DNA from: Desulfonema magnum
GTDB lineage: Bacteria > Desulfobacterota > Desulfobacteria > Desulfobacterales > 4be13
Direction of reading: 5' to 3'
Length of the DNA: 64,000 nucleotides
Assembly: GCF_017377395.1 (NCBI RefSeq)
Contig: NZ_CP061800.1
Location: 4,795,633-4,859,632, forward strand
Each line of letters begins with the position of its first letter. Position 1 is the stretch's first letter. This document shows positions 28,955 through 37,463 of this stretch, piece by piece. The notes under the pieces were generated by a model. The model was not told the DNA's origin and did not search any database. It was given only the letters and a program-made list of their open reading frames with translations. Both the position numbers and the translations under genes were made by a program.

Positions 28955-29191
28955 TTAAGGATGACTGAGGGACAGATAATGCTGTACGAACTGCCCAAGG
29001 GTTTCAAGATTCATGAAATTTTCCGGCGTGACATCTTCCCCGTCAATGGTAAAAGCAAACTTTTCTTCCAATGCGGCAACGATGGTCACAATATCAAATG
29101 AATCAAGGAGACCGTCTGAAATGAAATTCTCAGATTCGGAAAAATCATGCTCAGGATGAATATCCTTTAAAATGTCCAATACCTCACGCAT
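28955..29191 (-). CDS. Acyl carrier protein (second in cluster)
   Basis: 78 residues, acidic, four-helix ACP fold. The phosphopantetheine serine is in DGLLDSFDIV (about residue 31). It starts one base after the formyltransferase stop and ends 19 bp before the KAS III start, so it is clearly co-transcribed. AAGGAGG lies 6 bases before the ATG. It probably carries the acyl chain that the condensing enzyme uses. Confidence 0.92.
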   Translation of the reverse strand: MREVLDILKDIHPEHDFSESENFISDGLLDSFDIVTIVAALEEKFAFTIDGEDVTPENFMNLETLGQFVQHYLSLSHP

Positions 29192-29192
29192 A

Positions 29193-30068
29193 TTAAGCCT
29201 CCTTTTGCAGAAAGAGTCTGATTCTTCCTTGTTTGTAAATAAATTCAGCTTCGTTTAAATTCCCGTCCGAAGAGCGTTTAAGAAGTAATTCCCGACCTCC
29301 GGGCCTGGTTTCTTTGTTTATTTCATACCGAGGTGCGACATATATTTCTCCGTTTATGCTGATTTTCGGAGACGGCATCAGTTTAAAAGGCCCGTAGTCT
29401 GTGCTGCGCAGGAAGCGTCCCATGAGATCGAAATCCCAGGAAGTCTCTATATATCCGTTATTTGGTATGTCATTACGCTTACACATCCGGCCTTGTCCCG
29501 GACCCTGGGGGCGTCCTGTACACTCAGGAGAAATAAATGTTTGCCAATATCTGGAAAAAATATCCGTGCCCAGTGATATTGCACGCATCATGACTTTCAA
29601 TGCCGTATCTGTCTCAGATATGGAAAATTCTTCCTGGCGCAGTATGTCGCCGTTGTCAATACCGGCATTTACCAAATGCCATGTCACACCGTGCCGGGAT
29701 TCCCCGTTGAATATTGCCCAGGTGGTTGTGCTTCGTCCGTGACCCGGATATGACGGAAGGAGTGAATTATGAAAATTTATAATTCTCAGATTATCCTTTT
29801 TTAATACGGTCTCCGGAAATAAATAGTTGTTGTTAATGCTGAACACCACCGTGGGATCTGTCAGCGAATTTAACAACGCTGTTGTCTTATTCCGGGACGG
29901 TCTTTCAAAAGGAATATCAAATCTGGCGCACAGCCCCTCAAGCGTGGGAAGCCCGCTTTGCTCTGTCTCCCATATGCATTGAACCGGGACATTTTCAGAG
30001 AGCAGAATGTTGGTGCAATCTGCCGGCATTTTCCCAAAGCCCATTACGATGATATTAAAAGAACTCAT
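29193..30068 (-). CDS. Formyltransferase (Fmt/ArnA-N/sugar N-formyltransferase family)
   Basis: 291 residues. The N10-formyl-THF transferase core is recognisable: FSINNNYLFP holds the Asn, IINFHNSLLPSYPGHG the His, and GIDNGDILRQEE the Asp of the catalytic triad. The C-terminal ~90 residues (after KRNDIPNNGY) form a small separate domain. It would formylate a free amino group on an amino sugar (as VioF/QdtF do) or on an aminoacyl-carrier intermediate. Its start overlaps the end of the adenylation gene by 14 bp, so the two are translationally linked. Its coupling to carrier proteins favours the second option weakly. Confidence 0.88.
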   Translation of the reverse strand: MSSFNIIVMGFGKMPADCTNILLSENVPVQCIWETEQSGLPTLEGLCARFDIPFERPSRNKTTALLNSLTDPTVVFSINNNYLFPETVLKKDNLRIINFHNSLLPSYPGHGRSTTTWAIFNGESRHGVTWHLVNAGIDNGDILRQEEFSISETDTALKVMMRAISLGTDIFSRYWQTFISPECTGRPQGPGQGRMCKRNDIPNNGYIETSWDFDLMGRFLRSTDYGPFKLMPSPKISINGEIYVAPRYEINKETRPGGRELLLKRSSDGNLNEAEFIYKQGRIRLFLQKEA

Positions 30069-31581
30069 TTTTCAACGCCTTTCTGTCAATTTTGCCGTTG
30101 GGATTAAAAGGTAATTTTTCAAAATAATGAGACTTCCTCGGAATCATATAATTGGGCAGGGTCTGAATCAGCGATTTCCTTAAATCACTTACAGAGATTT
30201 CCGCTTTTCCTTCATAAAAAAGTGTGATCTCCTGTTTGTCTTCATTGTAAAGAACACAACAATTATCAATATGAGGAATCGCCATGACCGCGGTTTCGAT
30301 TTCTCCCAGCTCAATGCGGTTTCCCATGTGCTTAATCTGGGAATCTTTTCTGCCCACATAGATAATTTCATTACGGCCATTCTGATACACAAGGTCCCCT
30401 GTCCGATAAATGCGGTCAGGATAGTTCTTCTGAAGGGGATTCTGGGTAAAGACCTGTTCGGTTTTTTCAGGATTGTTCCAGTATCCTAAGGCAAGAGATG
30501 ATCCTCGGACACAGAGTTCTCCCTGCTCTCCGGCCCTGGCAGGGCGATCCTCATCATTGAGAATGAGAATGCCTGAATTATGGCATGGAAATCCGATGGG
30601 CAGACTTTCATGGGGTTCATACTTCTGATTTACAATAAAATAGGTGCAATCCACTGTGATTTCCGTAGGCCCGTAGAGATTCACATATAATTTATCCGGC
30701 AAAATTTCCTGCCAATAGGCCAGATGTTTTGTGGGCATGACTTCACCGGCAAAAACCACCTTTTTAAGGGCTGGCAGCCGGTCCGGGCGCAAGAGGTTCA
30801 TTTTGGAAATATTGACCAGCACCGAGGGAACGAAAAAGATAAAGGTGATCTCCTGTGCTTCCATGTATTCGATGAGTCTCACCGGAAACACGAACAGACC
30901 GTCGGGAATCAGGTCAAGTTTTGCCCCGACAGCCCAGCTCAGATAAATATCCAGGGTTGAATTATCAAAGTATAACGGGGCCTGGCTGCCGATAACCTCA
31001 TTATTAGCGACGTTAAGACAGGGGATAGCCCATTCAATATAATCAATAACGCCCCGGTGCGGAATGACCACCCCTTTTGGTATTCCCGTGGAACCGGAGG
31101 TGTGCATCACATAGCAGGGGTCCGTGTCAATAATCTGATCGGTTGTCTCACGGGCTTTTGCAATTAATTCGTCCACAGGGCGGGTACCTTGGGGAATATC
31201 TTCCAGGAAAATAATGCGTTCATCAGGTACGGATAACTCCTGCAAGTCTTCCGCATAGGCCCGGGCGCTCACGATCCGATACGGAACAAGGTTTTCAATA
31301 ATTGCCTTTAGGCGGTTTTTGGGTGATCTGATATCCACAGGCGCATAAAAATTTCCTGAAATCAGAATGCCTGCAAAAGATACAATGGCCGAAATTCCCT
31401 TGGGCAGATAAACAAGTATCGGCTGGTTTGTTTCGCGGCCCTGTTTCAGTTCTTCCGCGAGATCCGAGGCGCTTGAAAAGAGCTGACCAAAGGTTAGGAC
31501 GCCCTGACCATCTGTGACACAGGGAGCGGAAGGATAGTCGCCGGCCGTGAGATAAAGAAAATTGATCACACTGTTTTTCAT
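30055..31581 (-). CDS. Stand-alone amino-acid adenylation enzyme (NRPS A-domain/DltA-like)
   Basis: 508 residues from the ATG at 31581 (GAGGAGG nine bases upstream). A-domain core motifs: A3 MHTSGSTGIPKG, A5 NLYGPTEITVD, A7 YRTGD, A8 GRKDSQIKHMGNRIELGEIE, A10 NPNGKIDRKAL. By alignment to PheA from memory, the pocket has Asp at the position that binds the alpha-amino group (FDNSTL), so an amino acid or D-alanine-type substrate is favoured over a fatty acid. No carrier or condensation domain is attached; the separate ACPs at 28955 and 31756 are the likely partners. AMP-ligase plus ACP pairs are known near other exosortase loci, though with different companions. Confidence 0.9.
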   Translation of the reverse strand: MKNSVINFLYLTAGDYPSAPCVTDGQGVLTFGQLFSSASDLAEELKQGRETNQPILVYLPKGISAIVSFAGILISGNFYAPVDIRSPKNRLKAIIENLVPYRIVSARAYAEDLQELSVPDERIIFLEDIPQGTRPVDELIAKARETTDQIIDTDPCYVMHTSGSTGIPKGVVIPHRGVIDYIEWAIPCLNVANNEVIGSQAPLYFDNSTLDIYLSWAVGAKLDLIPDGLFVFPVRLIEYMEAQEITFIFFVPSVLVNISKMNLLRPDRLPALKKVVFAGEVMPTKHLAYWQEILPDKLYVNLYGPTEITVDCTYFIVNQKYEPHESLPIGFPCHNSGILILNDEDRPARAGEQGELCVRGSSLALGYWNNPEKTEQVFTQNPLQKNYPDRIYRTGDLVYQNGRNEIIYVGRKDSQIKHMGNRIELGEIETAVMAIPHIDNCCVLYNEDKQEITLFYEGKAEISVSDLRKSLIQTLPNYMIPRKSHYFEKLPFNPNGKIDRKALKNEFF

Positions 31582-31755
31582 TTTTTTTGGCCTCCTCTCT
31601 TTTTCCGAAACCTTTGACGTCCCGGATGTTTTATTTAACCACAAAAGAAAAATATTCTGCTGCTGCCTGTTTTCACCCTCTTTTGTCCGGAGATATGCCC
31701 GCTGATGGGAAACTTCTAAAAACCGAACCACACGATTTATGGTTAAATTTTATTT

Positions 31756-32001
31756 TTAACCAAGCTTCTTCTCAATAAAGGCGATGATGGCAAGCACCGA
31801 ATCAAAGTTTTCAGGATCAAACTCATCTTCGGCCGGAACAATACCAAATGCCTCATCAAAAAAATCTATCAATTGCAGTGTGGTCAGAGAATCTAAAATC
31901 CCCAGATCAACCAGTGACGCATCATCCTGAACTTCATCATCAAATCCCTCATCTTCAAAGGCTTTGTTCATAAATGTTCTCACAATTTGTCTGGTTTCCA
32001 T
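31756..32001 (-). CDS. Acyl/peptidyl carrier protein (first in cluster)
   Basis: 81 residues, acidic. The phosphopantetheine site is LGILDSLTTLQLI (Ser about residue 38). Its start overlaps the end of the nitroreductase-like gene by 22 bp. A weak 8-bp hairpin (TGGTTAAA/TTTAACCA, 31740-31762) covers its stop codon, and 174 bp separate it from the adenylation gene. Two different carrier proteins in one small operon suggest one for the adenylated amino acid and one for the condensing step. Confidence 0.9.
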   Translation of the reverse strand: METRQIVRTFMNKAFEDEGFDDEVQDDASLVDLGILDSLTTLQLIDFFDEAFGIVPAEDEFDPENFDSVLAIIAFIEKKLG

Positions 32002-33233
32002 TTGTTCCTCCCCAAAGCAACTGCGGCAACAGGGGCTTTGATACCGATATCCCGAAATACTGCTTTCCGGGATTCATCTAAAAGAATGGCTTCGTAAGCG
32101 ATATCAGAAGCATATGCCTGGAGTAAGATATTCATCATCTGATATCCCACTTCCCAGAGCGATCTCCCAAAAGTTTCGTTTCTTCCCAGGACAATAAACG
32201 TATCATCTGACGGAAAATGCTTTTTCAACTGCTCATTAAGCTCTTTCTCTGTCTGGCCTATTTCCTCCAAAGAATGGGTGGGCCTGTTTTTTCTCCAATT
32301 GACATACCTGAATATTTTACCATTTAAGATCAGATAAACACCTGATATATTCTGTTCTCCCCCCCAGGTCGGTATGGTCATCCCCCAGGCTCTTGATTTA
32401 TAAAGGTGAGGGGTTCTTCCTCTTGCGGCCCAGAGGAGCTGACCTAGAGAATGCGCTGTTAATGCTTTGGCAGACTTATGGTGAATTGTCAGGCTGCTCA
32501 GAGCAGGGATCAGCGGTTTGCTCCCTTTTCTGTCAGGATCCGGAAACGTCCCTTTCAGCCAGGGTTTGTTCCCGACAGGGGGTGAGGTAATCCAAAAACG
32601 GCCGGAATACGTGGGCTTCATGGCGTCCACTCTGATGTTCACAGTGGAATGCTCGGTCTCTGACATCCGTGTTCCGTCCTTTCCGAGATTCTTAAAAACC
32701 ATGCCGATTCCCAGGGCCGAACAGATCAGCCCCGCAGTCTGCTGCTGCATTCCGCTTTCGACCATGAGCCAGTCTCTATCAATCCCGGAAACACGGTTAT
32801 CAATGATAAAAGTGAGGATGTTTTCTCTGATCCGGACATCCAAATGGTGAGGGGTAAAACGGGGGATTTTGATAAATTCTCTGACTTGGCTGATTTGCTC
32901 CGGGGACAGTTTTCTGTTTTTGTCAAACATTCCCCAATGAAATATCTCAGGCGCTTCGTTATAATCGCTGGTGCATCTGGAATTCAAAGCGGTTTCAACT
33001 GGGATGCCCGGGCCTTCACGCGGAAGCTCGGGCACAGTTCTTTCGCTGTCCGTCGGTATTTTAACAGGCTTCATAAAAAAACGACCTTTGATAAGGTTGA
33101 TCAGTTCTGACACCGACGGAAATCCGTAAGCCGGAAGGGCGATGAAAGATAACCCCAGGGTTCCGGCATACTTCAAAAAAGTTCTTCTTCTGACAGAGAT
33201 AAGAAAATGACTAAACCAACTGGCTGATTTCAT
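31980..33233 (-). CDS. Nitroreductase/SagB-like flavoprotein with Tat signal
   Basis: 417 residues. The N-terminus has a twin-arginine motif, RRRTFLK, followed by a hydrophobic stretch (YAGTLGLSFIALPAYG), so export as a folded flavoprotein is predicted. Two nitroreductase-like segments are recognisable. ESGMQQQTAGLICSALGIG at ~150-170 matches the helix motif of the fold. SLGQLLWAARGRTPH at ~265 is the start of a SagB-like domain that ends with WEVGYQMMNILLQAYA near 370. This suggests a tandem or pseudo-dimer arrangement. SagB relatives oxidise azolines in peptide natural products; here the substrate is unknown. The gene overlaps both neighbours (23 bp with the aminotransferase gene, 22 bp with the ACP gene). 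Confidence 0.8.
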   Translation of the reverse strand: MKSASWFSHFLISVRRRTFLKYAGTLGLSFIALPAYGFPSVSELINLIKGRFFMKPVKIPTDSERTVPELPREGPGIPVETALNSRCTSDYNEAPEIFHWGMFDKNRKLSPEQISQVREFIKIPRFTPHHLDVRIRENILTFIIDNRVSGIDRDWLMVESGMQQQTAGLICSALGIGMVFKNLGKDGTRMSETEHSTVNIRVDAMKPTYSGRFWITSPPVGNKPWLKGTFPDPDRKGSKPLIPALSSLTIHHKSAKALTAHSLGQLLWAARGRTPHLYKSRAWGMTIPTWGGEQNISGVYLILNGKIFRYVNWRKNRPTHSLEEIGQTEKELNEQLKKHFPSDDTFIVLGRNETFGRSLWEVGYQMMNILLQAYASDIAYEAILLDESRKAVFRDIGIKAPVAAVALGRNKWKPDKL

Positions 33234-34311
33234 AAGTCACCTTTTCAAGCTGTTCTCTTTTAAGCTCCGGAAACATGGGTAAAGACAGCAATTCTTTGGC
33301 GTATTTTTCAGCGACAGGGAAATCCCCCTCTCCATATCCCAGCGACTGATAAGCCTCTGTAAGATGTATCGGCACAGGATAGTGGATCCCGCAATAAACA
33401 TCCTTTTCCGCTAACGCGCTCATCAGCGTATCCCGATTTTGAACACGTATTCCGTAAATATGATAAACATGCCGGTTATACGCTGCTTCTTTCGGAAGAA
33501 TGACATCACTTATACCGCCCATCAGCTCATTGTAAATTTTTGCGTTGGTTCTTCGTTCGTTATTCCATTCTGTAAGATGCTTTAATTTTACACTCAGGAT
33601 AGCGCCCTGAATCCCGTCCATACGGGCATTCCATCCGATCATTCTGTGGTGGTACTTCTTTGACTGTCCGTGGTCCCGCAAAATACGAATCTTATCTGCC
33701 AACTTAGGGTTGTTTGTGGTCACAGCCCCGGCTTCTCCGCAGGCCCCCAGATTTTTTCCAGGGTAAAAGCTGAAACATCCCGCATCTCCCACAGACCCGG
33801 CAAGTTTGCCTTTGTACTTAGCACCTTGGGCCTGACATGCATCTTCGATAACAAAAAGTCCGTGTGCTTTGGCGATGTCCATAATGGGGTCCATGTCCGC
33901 CATCTGACCAAAAAGATGAACCGGGATGACCGCTTTGGTTCTCGGGGTGATCGCAGCTTCAAACAACTCCGGATCCATCGTATATGTTTTTTTATCCACG
34001 TCCGCAAGCACAGGCGTCGCATTACAGAAACTGATGGCCTCGGCAGTTGCGATGAAGGTATTCGGCACTGTGATGACCTCATCATTCTGACCAATTCCCA
34101 GGGCCAGGAGTGTCAGCCAGAGGGCTTCTGTGCCGCTGCCCACGCCAATGGCATGTCGGCATTGACAAAAATCGGCGAATTCCTTTTCAAACTGTTCTAC
34201 AAAAGGGCCGCCCGCGAAAGCAGTCCTGTCCATCACCTGCTGTATCGCGTCTGTAATTTCATTGCCTATGGATTCATACTGCGCCTTGAGATCTAAAAAT
34301 GGGACTGTCAT
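33211..34311 (-). CDS. DegT/DnrJ/EryC1-family sugar aminotransferase
   Basis: 366 residues from the ATG at 34311 (GAGGAA seven bases upstream). PLP enzyme transferring an amino group from glutamate to a keto-sugar nucleotide. Family marks: VPFLDLKAQYES start, GVGSGTEALWL, IEDACQAQGAKYKGK, and the PLP lysine in SFYPGKNLGACGEAGA. The sequence style is close to WbpE/WlbC and QdtB-type enzymes. With the Gfo/Idh/MocA gene at 36299 and the N-acetyltransferase at 39272 it would complete a 3-amino-3-deoxy uronic-acid or 3-amino sugar pathway. Overlap with the nitroreductase-like gene puts it in the same transcript as the carrier-protein genes. Confidence 0.92.
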   Translation of the reverse strand: MTVPFLDLKAQYESIGNEITDAIQQVMDRTAFAGGPFVEQFEKEFADFCQCRHAIGVGSGTEALWLTLLALGIGQNDEVITVPNTFIATAEAISFCNATPVLADVDKKTYTMDPELFEAAITPRTKAVIPVHLFGQMADMDPIMDIAKAHGLFVIEDACQAQGAKYKGKLAGSVGDAGCFSFYPGKNLGACGEAGAVTTNNPKLADKIRILRDHGQSKKYHHRMIGWNARMDGIQGAILSVKLKHLTEWNNERRTNAKIYNELMGGISDVILPKEAAYNRHVYHIYGIRVQNRDTLMSALAEKDVYCGIHYPVPIHLTEAYQSLGYGEGDFPVAEKYAKELLSLPMFPELKREQLEKVTYEISQLV

Positions 34312-34485
34312 GTTATTTTCCTCAGTGTTTTGGCAGGGTATCCTGCAACGATTTTCAAAAATTCCCCGAACCATTAAAACAAATATTAATATACATATAA
34401 CATAGTAAATGGCGGGTCAATCAGGAATTTCCTGAATTTAGCCTTGAATTTCCTGAATTTGATATAATTGCCCTGGTACGGAGGA

Positions 34486-34552
34486 AAGAAACCCGGGTTT
34501 TTTCCGGTAGCGGAGAAGCCGGTCTGTCCGAGAAAAAAGCCGGGTTTCTTTG
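34486..34552. repeat. GAAACCCGG/CCGGGTTTC palindromic element
   Basis: AGAAACCCGGGTTTTTTCCG and GAGAAAAAAGCCGGGTTTCT form a long stem with a ~30-base loop. It directly follows the exosortase stop codon (34562), so on the minus strand it could terminate or attenuate transcription before the aminotransferase gene. Confidence 0.65.
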
Positions 34553-34561
34553 TTTCAAAGA

Positions 34562-36124
34562 TCAGAGCGGCACATACCGGGGCAAAAGGGGCCAAAGATG
34601 CGATATGAACGCTTCCAGTTGGATGTAAGCATCCTCAGCTGACTGACCCGGTGCTGCCATCAGTTCCACCCGAACCAGGGAACCGTCCGTACGTCCGGGT
34701 ATGATGCCATCCCATGTAATCCGCCCCTGTGTGATGGCATCCTGCATCAGGTAAAATTTATTTACCCAGGGACTTGTAACCACCCTTCCTCTCCCAAAAA
34801 AGAAATAGCTGGCCAACATTGCTGTATCGCCTTTTTTCATAACCATAACCTTTATTTTAACTTCTTCGGAAGCATTCGGCCTTATCAGACGCTCATTCTC
34901 TCTGAGCAGTGTCCAGCCCCCTCCGATCAGGCAGGACTGGGGCGCATGAGCAGTATGGCGGGTTTTCTGATATTCATAAAACGGGATAAGAAGATGAATT
35001 ATGTTCATGGATCCCTCTTTGTAATACGTTGCACTCACATAGTCATCGGCCCAGAGCGAATCCATTATTTCTTTTGAAAGATAGCTTCTTTTTCCTTTCC
35101 ACTCGCCGATTTTCATGGGAAAAGATTCAAAAGTCATCCTTTCAGGATAGGTCTGAGCAGAGGAAACTGATTTCAGCATCCAGCCGCTGACCAGAAAAAA
35201 TGTGCAAAAAACCGTCGTCAGGACAGCAGGCATAACAAAGCCAAACGGCTTTCCTCCGGGATCTGTCTCAGATTCTCCGGTGGGATTCATTCTGATTTTT
35301 TTCAAAAAAAAAGCCATTGCGACCAGCACAGCGCCCGCGACCATAAAAACCAGCCATCCTGAAAGATCATGATAAACATCTTCGGTCAGCTCTTTATGAT
35401 GATTGATGATGAGCAGGCCGGATGCAAATATCCTGAACCCGTTTACAAAAATTGACAGCGGCGGAACCAGAAGCAGCAGAAGTGTTTTCCGGCACCAGCC
35501 TTTATTGAAAAAATACCCCAGGAGAATCGCCATGAGTATCATTGGCATGAGATAACGTAATCCGCTGCATGCATCTGCCACCTGTAATTTATCAATGCCG
35601 ATATCCAGAATATTTCCTTCCCGGAAAACAGGAACCCCGGCCATTCTGAGCATGCCTGTGGCCAATATGCTCGCGGCTATTCTCAGTTTAAATGTCAGCA
35701 TACGGTTAACAAACGGCGGCAGCGGAACAATAAATAAGAGGATAATCAGCGGAAATATTAAGAATCTGGTTCGGGGGCCGTACAGTGTGACAGCCAGGCT
35801 TGTCGCACATCCCCATATCCCGATGTATAAAAAGGTTTCAACTGATCCGAGTTCTCCCACTATAATCAGGCTCACAGACAGAAGCATGAGAAAAATGCCG
35901 GAAGGCGTCAGCGTAAGCTCATGAAAATGAAAACTGGTTTTTCTCTCCCAGCAGAGGTAGAAAAACAGAGGGACAATCAGGTAGCAATAGCTGTTATCTT
36001 CTTTGGCCCAGTGGATTCCGAGTTTCTGAAAAACAGGCCAGTAAGCTGTGACAAAACAAACCGCAATCGCCACCGGGAAAATCGTTTTAATTATGTGATC
36101 CGTGCTGAATTGAATTTGATTCAT
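34562..36124 (-). CDS. Exosortase fused to EpsI domain (XrtD-like)
   Basis: 520 residues from the ATG at 36124. Residues ~10-300 are the multi-pass exosortase with its Cys-Arg-His triad: Cys186 in VADACSGLRYL, Arg231 in VNGFRI, His252 in YHDLSGW. Residues ~310-520 are an EpsI domain (ESFPMKIGEWKG, HAPQSCLIGGGW). This fused form fits the exosortase D group linked to VPLPA-CTERM substrates; the subtype is inference. It would cleave and sort C-terminal-tailed proteins to the surface. No protein with such a tail was found in this window, so substrates lie elsewhere. An upstream ATG (36295) would add 57 non-conserved residues. Confidence 0.9.
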   Translation of the reverse strand: MNQIQFSTDHIIKTIFPVAIAVCFVTAYWPVFQKLGIHWAKEDNSYCYLIVPLFFYLCWERKTSFHFHELTLTPSGIFLMLLSVSLIIVGELGSVETFLYIGIWGCATSLAVTLYGPRTRFLIFPLIILLFIVPLPPFVNRMLTFKLRIAASILATGMLRMAGVPVFREGNILDIGIDKLQVADACSGLRYLMPMILMAILLGYFFNKGWCRKTLLLLLVPPLSIFVNGFRIFASGLLIINHHKELTEDVYHDLSGWLVFMVAGAVLVAMAFFLKKIRMNPTGESETDPGGKPFGFVMPAVLTTVFCTFFLVSGWMLKSVSSAQTYPERMTFESFPMKIGEWKGKRSYLSKEIMDSLWADDYVSATYYKEGSMNIIHLLIPFYEYQKTRHTAHAPQSCLIGGGWTLLRENERLIRPNASEEVKIKVMVMKKGDTAMLASYFFFGRGRVVTSPWVNKFYLMQDAITQGRITWDGIIPGRTDGSLVRVELMAAPGQSAEDAYIQLEAFISHLWPLLPRYVPL

Positions 36125-36298
36125 TGAACAGATTTCTTTCCTTTGCAGTGGAAGCAAATCAGAATATCTCCACAATCGGGCGGAGAAGTACAGGGAAAAC
36201 AGATAAGAAAAGGAAAACAGTGTGTTCTCCGAAATGAGTATTTTCCTTTTCTTATCCTCTTTCCTTGTACTTTTGAATATATCCCGAATCCTCAAATC

Positions 36299-37309
36299 TT
36301 AGCTAAGAGCTACCCCGACATTTCCATTATCCAGGGATTTCTGAGCGGCCTCCAGAATTTTTACCACATGAAGCCCGCTTTCACCATCACTCAGCGGCTT
36401 TTCGTTATTCTCGATACATTCAATAAAATGACTCAGTTCCGTGCGAAGCGGCTCGGACCCTCCGATTTTAGGAATAACGATATCCCCGTATTTGTATGAA
36501 TAATGAAACTCGGTGTAGGTGTCGTAGTGCATGGGCTTTTCAACACTCTTGTCATAAATCCTTATTTTCTCAGTGGGCTGAACATCATCATAGACCATCA
36601 TCTTCTTGCTGCCCACGACGGTCATTCTTCGGATCTTATCAGGATCCAGCCAGCTCGTCTGGATGAAACCAAGGAGGCTTCCTGCAAATTGGAGGGTTAA
36701 TACAGCGACATCCTCAACCGCCGGATTGATATGAGACGCGCCTATGGCAGTGACCATTTGCGGTTCCTGGTCCAGCAGATACAGAATAATGGAAATATCA
36801 TGAGGGGCCAGGTCCCATATCACATTGATATCCTGCTGAAAAAGTCCGAGATTCAGTCTCTGCGAACTAATGTAATAAAGTTCGCCAAGTTCACCGGAAT
36901 CAATGATCTCCTTCATTTTTCGCACAGCTTCTGTATAGAGAAACGTATGCCCCACCATCAGTTTCCGCTGCTGTTTTTCCGAAAGTGCGATCAGCGCATT
37001 GGCTTCATCCGCGGACGCGGCAATTGGTTTTTCGACAAATACATGTTTACCGGCTGAAAGCGCTTCCCACGCAAGTTTGTAATGCGTATGAACCGGTGTG
37101 GCAATGGTCACAATGTCAATTTCAGGATCCGCAATAATTTCTTTGTAATCTTTTGTGGTTTCAATGGTGTGATAAAGCCTTTTCATATGAGCCAGGCGTG
37201 CCTCATCCAGATCTGCCACACATATGACATCGCTTTTTTTCAACTGAATAAAGTTTCTGATCAGGTTGGGTCCCCAGTAACCACATCCGATAACACCGAC
37301 TTTAAACAT
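36299..37309 (-). CDS. Gfo/Idh/MocA-family sugar-nucleotide oxidoreductase (WbpB/WlbA-like)
   Basis: 336 residues from the ATG at 37309 (GAGGAGG five bases upstream). Rossmann motif GVIGCGYWGPN at the N-terminus, the family EKP motif in HVFVEKPIAAS, and conserved WDLAPHDISIILYLL. WbpB/WlbA relatives oxidise C3 of a UDP-N-acetyl-glucuronic acid, which is then aminated by a DegT enzyme and acetylated by a hexapeptide enzyme; both partners are in this locus. Longer in-frame starts read through the heptamer repeat and are unlikely. Confidence 0.9.
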   Translation of the reverse strand: MFKVGVIGCGYWGPNLIRNFIQLKKSDVICVADLDEARLAHMKRLYHTIETTKDYKEIIADPEIDIVTIATPVHTHYKLAWEALSAGKHVFVEKPIAASADEANALIALSEKQQRKLMVGHTFLYTEAVRKMKEIIDSGELGELYYISSQRLNLGLFQQDINVIWDLAPHDISIILYLLDQEPQMVTAIGASHINPAVEDVAVLTLQFAGSLLGFIQTSWLDPDKIRRMTVVGSKKMMVYDDVQPTEKIRIYDKSVEKPMHYDTYTEFHYSYKYGDIVIPKIGGSEPLRTELSHFIECIENNEKPLSDGESGLHVVKILEAAQKSLDNGNVGVALS

Positions 37310-37321
37310 ATTTTCCTCCTC

Positions 37322-37460
<139 letters not shown>

Positions 37461-37463
<3 letters not shown>

